Of a DNA stretch of 64,000 bases, positions 1-13,382 are shown piece after piece. The notes beneath the pieces are model-generated. The model searched no databases and was not told the DNA's origin. It was given only the letters and a program-made list of their open reading frames with translations. Every line of letters starts with the position of its first letter. Within the stretch, counting starts at the first letter, position 1. The DNA is from Grammothele lineata. Taxonomy: Eukaryota; Basidiomycota; Agaricomycetes; Polyporales; Polyporaceae. Position numbers and translations under genes: made by a program. The DNA lies in contig NDFF03000001.1 in NCBI GenBank assembly GCA_002150815.3, positions 992,001-1,056,000 of the forward strand, in the 5' to 3' direction.

Positions 1-1185
1 GACTGCAGCATCCTCATCCTCGCTTTCTCCTTCCACGTATCTCCTCGCTTCCCGAGTCTTCGGCGCCTGCTTGCTCTTGCTCTTGGGCATGGGCAGAGGG
101 GCCGGAGGGCCGGATGAACGCATCTCAAGTTGCGAAATGACCATGTCTAACCGTCCGCTCAGAGACAATAGGCTTTCTTGCAGAGTGAGCCGCTGAGTGA
201 GAGTCGCGTGGAGACCAGAAAGACGTGCGACGAGGTCAGGCATCTGAACGCGAAAATAATCAGTAAGCTGCTAGCCTCAAGGTTGGAAAGAGCGTATTGA
301 CGACCTGAACCACGCTCGGAAACGGGCATGTCCAAATTGTCATGACAAAGCTCCAATGAATGGGAGATATGGTCGAGTAAACTACTCACCGTCATGAGAT
401 GACCGCTGTGGGTAGTCAAGACGGCCCTTACCCAATTGATGAGGGCCGTACCTCGCTGCGAACTGGCTCCTCCTCCCCCTCCTTTCATCGTGTTCCCTCT
501 CGCGCCACGACCTAACCTCTCCACGCATGCCGTAACTAATGGAACCGCGAGCTGAGGGGGTAATCGTCGAACAGTGTTCTTGATTAGGGTTGTGTCCGAG
601 TGGGCGAGACATGTCTCCAAGAGGCGGGTGTCTGATGAGTGCAACGCCTGGATGAGTGTGCGTGTGAGCGAGCTTGCTGGGACCGCGTCTACTACCGCGG
701 CTTTCCTGGGTTTGCTGGGACCAGACTCGCCATCCGAATCCGACTCGGAGTGAAAGTCGGATCCCCCATTAATAGCGCCTTGGACGGCAGTGAGACGCTG
801 CCCTAGGCTGAGCTCTGCAAGGTCTGCGTCAAGAGCACCGTCGACGTTTTTCGCCACGAGGTCATCCAATTCGCGATCTTGACCGAGTTCCGCGCCAGTT
901 CCCACCGCTAGCGACGCAGACTCCTTGTAACGTTTATTTGGTGCATAAGCACCGGCACCTGCTCAGAGGAGTCAGCCATACCGGCGCGTCAGCATGTCGC
1001 TGGAAAAAGTACCTGCTTTCGCGTTCTTCAACGTGATTGAGAACTAAACGCATCAAGGCAGACAGAACGAAAGACATACCTGCATATTTGACGCGGAACT
1101 CAACGGCCCAGAGTAAGAATAGTGCCTTGGGACAAGGAAGGGAAACGGAAGGTGTATAATGTACGCTAGGAACAGAGTATAGCAC
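1..1185 (-). CDS. Utp12-domain protein (WDR43/Utp5 type), 3' part
   Basis: Likely a small-subunit processome protein acting in the nucleolus in early 18S pre-rRNA processing. Three exons can be read on the minus strand: 1080 upward (ending ..FRVKYA), 390-958 and 1-243; the introns between carry GT..AG ends. The join at 390/243 restores a conserved Utp12-domain run, SGHLMT-MPDLVARLSGLHATL, which resembles the C-terminal domain of WDR43/Utp5. The tail is Lys/Arg/Glu-rich (PKSKSKQAPKTREARR) and runs off the left edge, so the stop is not seen. The N-terminus is unresolved: I found no convincing ATG upstream, and only about 300 bases separate the readable exon from the next gene. There is therefore no room for the WD40 propeller of typical WDR43. 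The upper coordinate is approximate. Family assignment is good; the precise orthologue is uncertain. Confidence 0.7.
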
Positions 1186-1519
1186 CGTGAGCGCAAAGCC
1201 GGGGAAGAGCTAGAGGATGAACAGGACGCACCTTACACGGCACGGTAGAACAGGAGCAAAAGATTTGAGCGCAACACACGTGACCGGCGTCCCCACACGA
1301 GCGCCCGTTCACGAACAGGAAGCGAGAGTCCGAGTCCGAGCCGGCGTTCGTCCGGTCTTCTGGCTATCTCTCCTTCCTTCCACCACCAACTCGTGCTCTC
1401 CTTTACAAGGCCTTGTCCTTCTTTCTCTTTATCGAACGACTTCCTCGGGAAGAACCGGTCCCCTTGAATCCCATCACTAGACTTTATCTCCATCCCCTCC
1501 TACCCCGAAACAGTCGGCT

Positions 1520-2971
<1,452 letters not shown>

Positions 2972-3281
2972 TGGGTATAGGTTATGCAACTATAGGTCGG
3001 CGTAGTTTGTAGGAGAAAACTCCAGGATGGCGGTGTATCATGAAGTCCTGTATCATCGTTGTACTTTTTGAGCGGCTCGTACGCCCCCACTGTCTTGTCC
3101 ATGTCGCCGCTGTCTCGCTTCCATTGGGTTTCGTATAGATTTGTTGTCTGTCGTAGCATATGTATTAATTCGCAGCACGCGCACGAGTTGTAATAGTATA
3201 ACGAGCCACGTCATGTTCCGTATTATATATCCCGCATCCACTTGTGCCAGTCCAACTACGTCCATGTCTCCTCAAGAGCGG

Positions 3282-4941
3282 TCACTTGGTAGTCTTCCTG
3301 CGACGAGCAGGCTTGGGTTTTGAAGAACTCGCGTTATCCTCCGTCTTGAGCTGCCCAAGCAACGTGTTAACTGGATGTACCTTGCCCCTAATGAGTGGTG
3401 ACCCACCTTTCGCTTCAGCTTACGGGTCACGGTCTTTACCCCTGCGTCTTCTTCGCCAGAGAGAGGTGTCAGGTCGCTTTCCGTTTGTTCATCTTCCGCC
3501 TGATTCGTTTTCCGGTCAGTCGGATGAGACGCGAGGTTGGTGGGCCATTCAGTGTACACTCGCCTCCTTGGGGACGTCGACCCCTCTCTTCAGCTTCTGC
3601 AATTCTGCAACGTACGCGGATGTACGGCCACCGACCGTGATCCATTTAATGGTAGCTGGTTTACCATCCGACTGCACGGACATCCCGTCAGTCCCGGCTA
3701 GGACACGCTTTTGACATGCCTAGCTCACCAGCTTGAGAGAATGTTTCTCCTTTTTTCCTTTCCCCTATTCCACCAATTTCAGTCAGTATGTGGCAGTCAG
3801 CAATGCCATTAGCGGTCAACACATGCCCAACGATGCTTAAACAGCCAGTCTTCGGGAAACTTTGTGTCGTCAGCGTTGACAGCCACCGCAGTAGCGCACA
3901 CTTCCGACGTCTGCTTGTGCAGTGCCGCCACCTGTTCGTCCGTAAGGACATTGCAACGTTCCTCAGGATGTACCCGCGCATGGTACAGAATCTCGTCTGC
4001 GGGAGGTGATAGACGCGTCAGAAAGCACGTACATCGACCCAATGACTACCGTGGTGCTGAACTCACCCGCGACCCAGTTGCCGACGCCGGCGCTGAACGA
4101 TTGGTCGAGCAAGCATGCTTTGACGGGGCTCTTGCGTTTTTTCAAACCCTTCACAAAGTCTTCCAAGCTAGGCATGGAAATAATTGGGTCGAAACCTAGG
4201 GCGGAGATAGGCGGCTCGGTGAGGGGCGATTTGCAGAGGCGGACCCGGGCTAATCGCCGGGCGTCGAGAAACGCAACTTGGGTTGCCTCTGTGTCAGTCC
4301 CGCCTTTGACATGAAGAACGAACTAGGGCTCCATGTCAGGTGGGACGCAGCGTACTCAGATCACATGTACACATCACCTTCATGAACCTTGGGGGCCATT
4401 CGTCTGTCGCCGTCTTGGTGACTCCTGATTCGCGGTAGCGCACTGCTTTCTGTCCTTTCACCTACTACGATGTTAGCGTACAACGTTGGTCGTCCATGCG
4501 GATGTGTTTGCAGCTCAACCAACCTGAAGCATTCCGGTCATTCCAAAGTGCAGAACAGGGTGTCTTCCATTCCCTTCTAGGAGCATATAGAACACCTTTC
4601 CTGCCAACACCATGCGCTAATCAGCAACATGATCTGAAGTTCATGGGTGCCACATACCGTATCTCCGTACGTCCTTTACTCTCCTTCCTTTAAGTTCTGT
4701 TACCTGAATAGAGTTACACGGAACGTCCCGAATCGGAGAACGAAGATGAGAATCTTACAAATTCCTCGTGGGTAGTTCCAGAGAATACAATGGTATCCTC
4801 AATAGCATCAACGTCTACAACAGTCTTTCCGGCTGTGACTTCACGCAAGAGCTTCGCAGCGCGTTCGACCTCTGAAAAGGGAGGTAGATGAGTTGACGGA
4901 GCTCATAAGTCCCATTATTACAGACCGGGTAGTTCTGGCAT
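3282..4941 (-). CDS. formamidopyrimidine-DNA glycosylase (Fpg/Nei family, zincless)
   Basis: Base-excision repair glycosylase/AP lyase that removes oxidised purines, expected in nucleus or mitochondria. The first exon is only 16 nt (4926-4941); spliced, it gives MPELPEVERAAK, with the catalytic N-terminal Pro and Glu of Fpg enzymes. Following exons give VDAIEDTIVFSG, GRRVKDVRRYGKVFYMLLEG, LHFGMTGML and GFDPIISMPSLEDF. The helix-two-turn-helix region is KACLLDQSFSAGVGNWVAGE-DEILYHARVHPEE. The C-terminal part reads ATIKWITVGGRTSAYVAELQ and has no CxxC pairs, matching the zincless finger of plant and fungal enzymes. A basic tail (KPKPARRRKTTK) suggests DNA binding or nuclear import. One intron (3765-3826) appears to use a GC donor. 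The tail exons after position 3552 are inferred from splice phase. It is divergent from the SprT protease gene. Confidence 0.9.
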
Positions 4942-5459
4942 TGTAATGTGCAGGAGATATGTAATACTAGAAGACCAAGACGTTGGGTCCAATGGTTTGC
5001 CTTCGAGCCGTGGAGTCCTAGCAACGACGGGAGCGGATATGATATTGAGGAGAGCTTAGAACAATTCGATTTGATATGCTCTAGAAGAGATAGAACGTTA
5101 TGGTTGTGCTGAGTGCAGCCCCGACGTTCACACGTTGAATACTCAGTTGGCTCCGTGCTAGTAAGATGAGGCTGGTGGTTGCTGAATGAGTTATTCTTCC
5201 AGGCGACACTGGTCGGAAGTAGGCTCAATAAGCCCGAGCAGTAAGACGCCGGTCTGATTGCCGGGCGGACCGGATCCGGGCCAATGTTCGTTTCTCAGTC
5301 ACGACGCGTCCGAAGCTCGACGGCTTCAGCCACAGACGCGTCCGAGCACTCAGAGTCACCTCAGCCTCTGACAAACATCACATTTCCGTCTGGGAGCTCT
5401 TGGTCCCCCCCTCTCCTCTCTCATCCAGCACGAGCTGCTTTGCAGACAGTACATTAAAC
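4942..5459. other. divergent intergenic region, Fpg / SprT
   Basis: About 520 bases between two divergent start codons, so it must hold both promoters. The stretch just before the SprT start is CT-rich. I see no clear TATA box or other gene; the apparent ORFs here have no family features. Confidence 0.5.
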
Positions 5460-7720
5460 ATGCCAGCCTCAACAAGTTCAGGCTCTGAATCATCGTCACC
5501 TGCCAAGAGACCCGCCAATACCACACATTCAAGTAGTCGGACGCTAAAGGTACACAACAGCAGAAGCGAGGTATCTGATAGCGAGGAGGAACGACAGAGG
5601 TGTGTCTCCCGCATACAGATGCCAAGAAAAGCTGATTTGAAGTCGCCCGGGGCCGACTTGTAGACGGATGAGGATGAAACGAGCTGCGCTGGCAGACTTG
5701 ACCCAGAACGGGTTGAGAGTTATCGTGATCGAATCCTCGGATGAAGAGGACGTCTCGCCATGGTACGTGCTCAGCCTTTGCGGTCGTGACTTGTACCCAC
5801 CATCGTGTGCGTAGTGCGTCTGTAAGAGCTCAGAACGGCTCGCAGCTATCAAGTGAACATGCTACGCCCAACGACGAAAGGTAGCCCGTTCTTCGACTCC
5901 CGACATCTGAAAGGTTCTTACTCAGCTTTCTCGCTAAAAGCGACTCTGAAGAAGATCTCCCTCCCATGACCCCTCGTCGCAAACCTGGTCAGCCTTCGCG
6001 ATCGCGACGGCTGGTGCTTAGCTCGGATAGCGAGTCCGAAGAGGATGCGATGCCGACGCCAAGCACACGAAGACGAAAGCCTGCCGCCGATCCGGACGAC
6101 ATCATTGACCTTACTCTTACCTCTCCGGAAAGCGACAAGCCCTATACGAAGCCGTCGTCGAATGCCCCGCGTCCCGAGTCTCCAGTGTCTCCCATAGAAC
6201 CGAGTCATGTCCAGGGCAAGCGCACCAACGACGAGGCCGGATCCATTCCTCTATTCGTTGACGACTCCGAAGACGAAGACGACCCCGATGCCTTTGTAAA
6301 CCTTGAGTATCCGTTGGCCAGCGATGACGGTGCCGTCCTCGTATTGTGAGCAGCGAGTTATGATGATTTATATCGTTTCAAACTCAAGAACGTATAGGGA
6401 CGAACCTCGGAGCGCACGGAAGCCCATCCGCTTAACGCCCCCTGAACCTGCGACCCCAGGTCCATCTACCCCTCGACGGCCTGCCAAGCCCAGGACCCCT
6501 GCCCGTCTCCATCTATCTGGCTCGGAGGACGAAGTTGCGTCCCTCGTAGGCCCAAAGGCTCCTCAGAGAGCCGCCGGGAATACTCCCAGCAAGACTCCCC
6601 GCATGACAAAGGCAGCGCTGGCGCGGGCCGAGCAACAGAGGCGGCGGGAGTATGCGGCGCAGCTGTTTAAGGAACTGAACGATACCGTGTTCGGGGGAGG
6701 CATCCCAGAGGCGACAGAGTTGCAGTGGAATAAACGTCTGCTCACGACCGCTGGGCGGGCACACTGGCGCAGGTGAGGTGTTTCTGAAACATGCTGCCGT
6801 GCTGTCTGTGAGGTGGGACTGATCAGTAAAGACAGAACACGCGAAGGAAAGCATGAGACTTCCATCCAGCTTGCGGAGAAAATATTGGATTCTCATGGTA
6901 AGCCATTGAAAATCATTGAAGTAGTGAACAGAATTGACATTCCTGCGTGCTAGAACGAATACGGAACACGCTCTCACATGAGATGTGCCACCTTGCATGC
7001 TGGATCATCGATGGAGCTCCCAGTGAGCACCACGGCTCCCTGTTCAAGTCCTGGTTAGTGATATCCCCGACGACCCGCTTGGAGTTGCTGACGACTTGTG
7101 TTTGCAGGGCCCGCAAAGTTATGCGCAAACGGCCCGAGATTGAGGTCACGGTAGGTACACTCGTCAATGATTTGACCTTGTGAATTGACGTATAAGTCTA
7201 GACGAGGCACAGTTACGAGATCAAGTTCAAGTACGAATGGAGTGCGTCCCTCATCCTCATACTGTGGGTTGGTTCCAACATACTCATTATGCCCGTGCAG
7301 AGTGCTCGAATTGCTCGAAGACATACGGCCGACATTCCAAATCAATCAATCCCGACCAGCACGGTATGTCGCCCACCCGATTGTGAGGATTATTTCACTG
7401 ACCCATGAACGCCTCCAGTCTGCGGCGTGTGCAAAATCGGCCGTCTGGTTCCTCAGTTTGAAACGCGGGCCCGAGCTCCTAAGACGCCCAAGCCGGCCGC
7501 AGGCAGTCAGAACGCTGCAGCGCGCAGCCAAGGTACGTCTCTCATAATTCTTCTTCTTAGTGAAGCTACAGTCTGACCCGGTGTAGACTCGCCGTTGCAT
7601 ATGCCTGGGGGCTTCCCCTCACCCTCTGCCAAGAAAAGCTCTGTTGTGGCCGTCAAGCCTGTTGACGAAGACGAGGACGTGGCAATCTTGGCACTCACTT
7701 TCCAAGGTGTCGGCCTATAA
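5460..7720 (+). CDS. SprT-like zinc metalloprotease (GCNA/Spartan-related)
   Basis: Probable DNA-protein crosslink protease acting on chromatin. The N-terminal half is a long Ser/Asp/Glu-rich disordered region (runs such as VIESSDEEDVSP and LSSDSESEEDAMP) resembling the acidic region of GCNA. The C-terminal half is a SprT domain: AAQLFKELNDTVFGGGIPEA, WNKRLLTTAGRA, then the HExxH zinc site in TLSHEMCHLACWIIDG, and EHHGSLFKSW. A zinc ribbon follows (ECSNCSKTYGRHSKS..HVCGVCKIGRL; two CxxC pairs). The gene ends DVAILALTFQGVGL. It has several short introns; the exons around 5600-5960 and 6300-6410 are the least certain. Start chosen at the first ATG of the acidic region. Divergent neighbour is the Fpg glycosylase, also a DNA-repair enzyme. 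Family assignment is strong; GCNA versus Spartan orthology is inferred from the acidic region. Confidence 0.87.
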
Positions 7721-8307
7721 GGTCAACCTGCTCCTTTGAAATAAGTAGTTGGCGACTGCATATGTTGCTTCATGTCACAATTCTTACCTGGGTCCGGCTC
7801 TATCGGACTACACTCGTCCCCACGAAATTGACGCTCAATTGCTTAAGCAGCTGGGTGATGTCATGTGAGCGGATCGTTCTCGATATGGAAAACCCTCGTG
7901 GCGGCCGCCACGGCTTGAATCAGCCTCGCCTTACCAAGGTGTTACCAAGCACTCACGTCCTTCCTCTCTGAAACTTCCCTACGCGCTCTGCGGCGCCCTG
8001 CTGGTTTTGGGGGGTCATTGTGATTACTAGCTTTGACAGATGATTCGCCAACCATCGCAGCTGTGCACAATGGAGCACCGTAGTTGGGCGGTAGTAGCAT
8101 TTACGCTCGCAAACCAGAACTGCGACTTTTGCGTTTCGCTTCATCAGCGGCCTCCGCATTGGTCGCCTATGGCCGCGTATGTCTCGTAGGGGCCCGTATA
8201 AAGGGCAGCAGCACCTGGCCAGCTGCAGTATCAACACATCCAGAACGCAGCACAATCACGAACTCCCACTCTCAACTGAACTACCTCTACACTGAGCCAC
8301 CGAAATC
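7721..8307. other. intergenic region with Old Yellow Enzyme promoter
   Basis: 587 bases between the SprT stop and the oxidoreductase start, in tandem orientation. It contains a TATA box at 8197-8203. No gene-like signal otherwise. Confidence 0.5.
8197..8203 (+). promoter_or_regulatory. putative TATA box of the Old Yellow Enzyme gene
   Basis: TATAAAG in a GC-rich context, about 105 bases upstream of the ATG at 8308, with no competing start codon between. A good match to the TATA consensus, but not experimentally supported here. Confidence 0.6.
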
Positions 8308-9669
<1,362 letters not shown>

Positions 9670-10414
9670 CTTTTACCGTTCCATAGATCCTGTGCCATGG
9701 TACTACACGAGGCACATAGATCCGACGTCTTACATCCCTTATATTACCGTACAATACATAACACATGACTCCATAGCGCTCTATTAATATCTTTCACCAT
9801 GCATATGGCATTTTGAATGGGCGTAGTGCCCGGAGACGCCCGTCGTGGCGTCCTTCGTCCGGAGGCGCCCTGAGCGCGATCGAAGACGCGATCGGGGACG
9901 AGCATGCTTGGGCAGGCGGCTCAGGCGGGCTCTCACTCTCGCTCAGACCTCGCCCTCCACGCCCCCGACGCGTTCTTGGTCTCCGCGCCATGTACTGCCC
10001 CGATGGCCACGACGGCACATGCATGTGGCAGAGGGCGGGCGGACACCGCTCTCGGCTTTAGAACAAAAGCCCTGTAAGTCGCATGTGAGTAGTCGCTTTG
10101 GTTCGGGGTATCCCTTTTGTACCCGGCACCGGGCTCGTTGCACTCCACCCCGTTTCCTCCCCGTGCCAAAGCGAGCCATCCAAGCCCGCCTTGGGTTGAT
10201 AAGCCGCGCCCCGGCCGACGAGAGATCGTCCCCTCCTCTTTTTTCTCCTACCGAGCGATCCGCCGGTCCCTTCGCGACATATCTCTCACGCAATCTTCTT
10301 TCTCCTCTACTCTACCCCGGGCTGAGCCTGGGTACACGTTTTCTCTCCCTCCCTCCCTCCTCTCGCTTTCTCCGAGCCCTTACGCCTCTACCATAGACGA
10401 CTCGCGCGGCCAAG
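9670..10414. other. intergenic region upstream of GH16 gene A
   Basis: About 745 bases with no supported gene. The last 150 bases before the GH16 start are strongly CT-rich on the plus strand (CCTCCCTCC runs), typical of a fungal core promoter and leader. ORFs here overlap the GH16 signal-peptide exon in other frames and look like shadows. Confidence 0.45.
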
Positions 10415-12019
10415 ATGCGCATATTCATGAACCTCCACTTCTCCGTCCTCGTCTTCCTCCTCGCCCACGCCGCTCCTTCCGACGCCGGCCTCTTCGCGCG
10501 GGGCACCGACTCGCTGTCCCGGCTGCACCACCGCGCCGCGAAACGCAGCGCAGGGCTCGCTCGGGACCTCCGTCGTGCGTTCTCGGGCATGTACCCTCAG
10601 CAGCTCGTCGCTACCGACAGCTCTCAGCGCGTCTACTGCGTCAATACCGCCGGCACGTCCCTCACGGGTTCCGGCTCGAACGGCACCTCTGGCTCCTCGG
10701 ACAACGGGTCGCCAGGCAGCAGCAATGCGAACGGCACCTCAAGTGCGTCCCCTTCCTCTTCGACCGGAGCCACGTCTGCGTCTGGAACCACCGCTAAGCA
10801 TGCGTCGTCGTCCTCAGCAGCCGCGCCGTCGTCCTCTTCCGCAGCCACGTCTCCGTGGAAGCTTGTCAAGTCATACGTACGTCCGCTTATTCGCCGTGTT
10901 GCCGCTGCTCGTTCTCACCGGTGGAGCAGCAAGGGAATTCGTTCTTTGACGGCTGGGACTTTTTCACGGATTCGGACCCAACGCACGGGATCGTCGACTA
11001 CGTCGACCAATCCACAGCTGTAAGTATCTTACAGGCCACCAAACCTCCCACAACTCACCTCTCTTTCTCCTTCAGCAATCCTCAAACCTCATTGAGATCA
11101 ACAGCGACGGTCACGCGATTATGCGCGTCGACACGACGCCGACCGTCTCGGGCAACCGCCGCTCGGTGCGGATCACGACTCAGTTCACGTACACTGGCGC
11201 GCTCGTCCTCCTCGACGCCGTGCACATGCCGACCGGGTGCGGGACGTGGCCCGCATTCTGGTCCAACGGTCCGGATTGGCCGAACAACGGCGAGATCGAC
11301 ATCGTCGAGGGCGTCAACGACTACGCGAACAACCAGGCCACGATCCACACCGCCCACGGATGCACGATCCCGAGCTCGAGCAGCTCTTCGTTGGGCATCA
11401 CGGGTAACGTCGTCGGCGGCACGAACTGCGCTGCCGCGGAGACGAACAACGCGGGCTGTGGGATGACCGCGACACAGCAGAACACGTACGGCGCCGGGTT
11501 CAACAGCAACGGCGGTGGGGTGTATGCCAGTGCGTCTTCTTGTTCATCACCTGCTCACCTCTCGCGAGGCGAGCCGGCGGTTCCTCCCTGATACTGATAC
11601 TTCCCGCCACAGTGCAATGGGTCGACAGCGGCATCTCCGTCTGGTTCTTCCCGCGCGGCTCGATCCCCTCCGACCTCTCCGCGGGCGCGCCCCTGCCCGA
11701 CGGGTGGGGCAAGCCGATGGCGTTCTGGCCCGCGACGGACTGCGACCCGGGCAAGTTCTTCAAGTCGCACTCGTCCATCTTCGACACCACGCTCTGCGGC
11801 GACTGGGCGGGCAACGTCTGGAACGACGCGGGCGCGGCGGGTCAGGAGCAGAGCTGCGCGACTCGCGTGGGCGTGTCGACGTGTGAGGATTATGTGCGCA
11901 ATCATGGCGGCTCGTTCGCGGATGCATGTGAGTGCTACCGTGTCCTTTCGCTGTGAGAACAGTACTGACGAGGCTGGTATGCAGACTGGGAAGTCAACTA
12001 CGTAAAGATCTTCCAGTAG
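10415..12019 (+). CDS. GH16 endo-1,3(4)-beta-glucanase, copy A
   Basis: Secreted glycoside hydrolase family 16 enzyme expected to cut beta-1,3/1,3-1,4-glucan of fungal or plant walls. Five exons (10415-10876, 10930-11019, 11076-11529, 11613-11927, 11985-12019) give 451 residues. A hydrophobic signal peptide (about residues 1-24, LVFLLAHAAPSDAG) is followed by a Lys/Arg-rich stretch and a long Ser/Thr/Gly/Ala linker (about residues 75-150) that is probably O-glycosylated. The catalytic domain contains PTGCGTWPAFWSNGPDWPNN and the ExDxxE nucleophile/acid motif in NGEIDIVEGVN, then many Cys and Asn, ending YWEVNYVKIFQ. It is paralogous to the gene at 16800-18527 along its whole length, including the linker, so the two arose by duplication. 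Gene layout suggests duplication together with the adjacent GNAT gene. Confidence 0.93.
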
Positions 12020-12489
12020 AGTGCCTCCCCGTTCGCATAGATAGTATGAACGCTTTCCCTCTGGGTTAGAGTCTTGTTGCAGGGCCTCACGCATAGACGT
12101 CACGACATCTTACGGGCACATCTTCCTGGCATTTACGACGCACGGATGTACTTTTATCTATACCATACCTTATTCACAATGTATCAATTATTGGGGACAA
12201 TAACTCTGCGCATGGCTGATAGCCGGTCGGTTGGTGGCAAACCTGGCTGTAATAACCTGACAGGGAAGGATTGAAGCTTGACGAGTGACGGTGTTCACGC
12301 GTAATCAGGGTGGTCTCCGAGACTCATGCGCGAAGTCTTGTTCTGCATAGCATACTATTGCATACATGAGGGAGCCGTTTTGCGGTGCGCCGCCGCCGCC
12401 GAGGCCGGTGGAGGGATGTGGTGAAGAAATGACAAGGAAACCGAAAGCAACGACATGCAGGGAGGCAGGAAGGTGCTCCAAGAGCTAAC
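12020..12489. other. convergent intergenic region, GH16-A / RPS29
   Basis: 470 bases holding the 3' ends of two convergent genes. Nothing else recognisable. Confidence 0.5.
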
Positions 12490-12895
12490 TCATCGCGTCT
12501 GCGAGAGGGAAAGGGAGAGGGGACAAGAGAGGTAAGGCTGGGAGCGCAATCAAGGAAAGAGAGACGGAGACGCACCTTGTTGAAACCGATGGCGGCCGCC
12601 TTCTCGCGGAAGCACTGACGGCAGAGGTCGAGGCCGTACTTGCGGATGAGGCCGGCCTGGTGCGCGCAGAGGCGGCTATAGACGGGGGATGGTGAGTTCG
12701 CGTTCGTCGCTTTCGAGGAATGTCCGCCCAATCCCTCCGTTCAATCCTCCTCATATCTCTTCCATAGCATACTGAATTCGTTCCGCATACTACCCCGACT
12801 GCCTTGAAGACACCTGAAGGAGAGGATGCTCACCACTGACGGCTACCCTTGCCGAACTTGCGGGGGCGAGAGAACCAAACGGAGTCGTGGGTCAT
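12490..12895 (-). CDS. RPS29: 40S ribosomal protein S29 (uS14)
   Basis: Small-subunit ribosomal protein with a zinc ribbon. Three coding exons (12834-12895, 12576-12675, 12490-12498) give exactly 56 residues, the normal length. The protein starts [20 protein letters not shown] and contains the zinc ligands CRLC...CRQC, with [12 protein letters not shown] between and [12 protein letters not shown] near the end. The first Cys codon is split by an intron (TG|C). The last exon is only nine bases (ThrArg-stop) and is inferred from a CTCTCGCAG acceptor and the usual family ending. It lies between GH16-A and the left GNAT gene and has no counterpart in the mirrored right arm. Confidence 0.95.
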
Positions 12896-12922
12896 TTTGG
12901 AGAGTCTTGAAGAGCGGAAGAG

Positions 12923-12995
12923 CTGCAACAGCGCAGAGAAAGAGATATGTTCAGCCGAACGCGCAACTAAAGGCCGGTGAGGCAGCAAGGCGTAC
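12923..12995 (-). other. probable 5'-UTR intron of RPS29
   Basis: Upstream of the RPS29 ATG, a donor CAAG|GTACGC and an acceptor TGTTGCAG|CT lie 73 bases apart, with a CT-rich exon between the acceptor and the ATG. Leader introns are common in fungal ribosomal protein genes; splicing here is inferred. Confidence 0.6.
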
Positions 12996-13382
12996 CTTGT
13001 CCGGAGGGTGAGGGGAGGGCTTGCCGTCTGCGTCGGTGTGCGCGCGATAATTTGTGTTGTCCTGTACAGTCCCTCGCCAGAATAAGGTTCAGTAGGTTTT
13101 GAGCTCCGCCGGAATTGGCCGGTGGCTGCTCGCTCCGGAGCCCGGTTTCCGAGCGCTTATCGAGTTGTGCGCTTCATCGTTGTGCATTGTCGCCATATTC
13201 AATCCTCTCAAATTCCTTCAGATTCTATTATAGTGACAGCCCGAGAGCTCATGAAAGAATGCCGTTATACGCCATTCCGTGCTGAGAGGTAAGAGTGGCA
13301 GTAATTCTACGAACGTAGCGATAGTGAGGTATGTATCGTTTGAAATCTAAGTACAGTCACTAATTTGAGACAGTCCATAGTG
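12996..13382. other. intergenic region, RPS29 promoter
   Basis: About 390 bases between the RPS29 leader and the 3' end of the left GNAT gene. It should contain the RPS29 promoter. I see no specific motif that I can support. Confidence 0.4.

Noticed and set aside
10117..10797. 226-codon ORF overlapping the GH16-A start
   Set aside because: It lies in another frame over the CT-rich leader and signal-peptide exon, is Arg/Pro/Ser-rich and has no motif; a shadow of the GH16 gene and its leader.
12676..12833. Possible snoRNA in the RPS29 intron
   Set aside because: Ribosomal-protein introns often host snoRNAs, but I find no TGATGA C box paired with a CTGA D box here.
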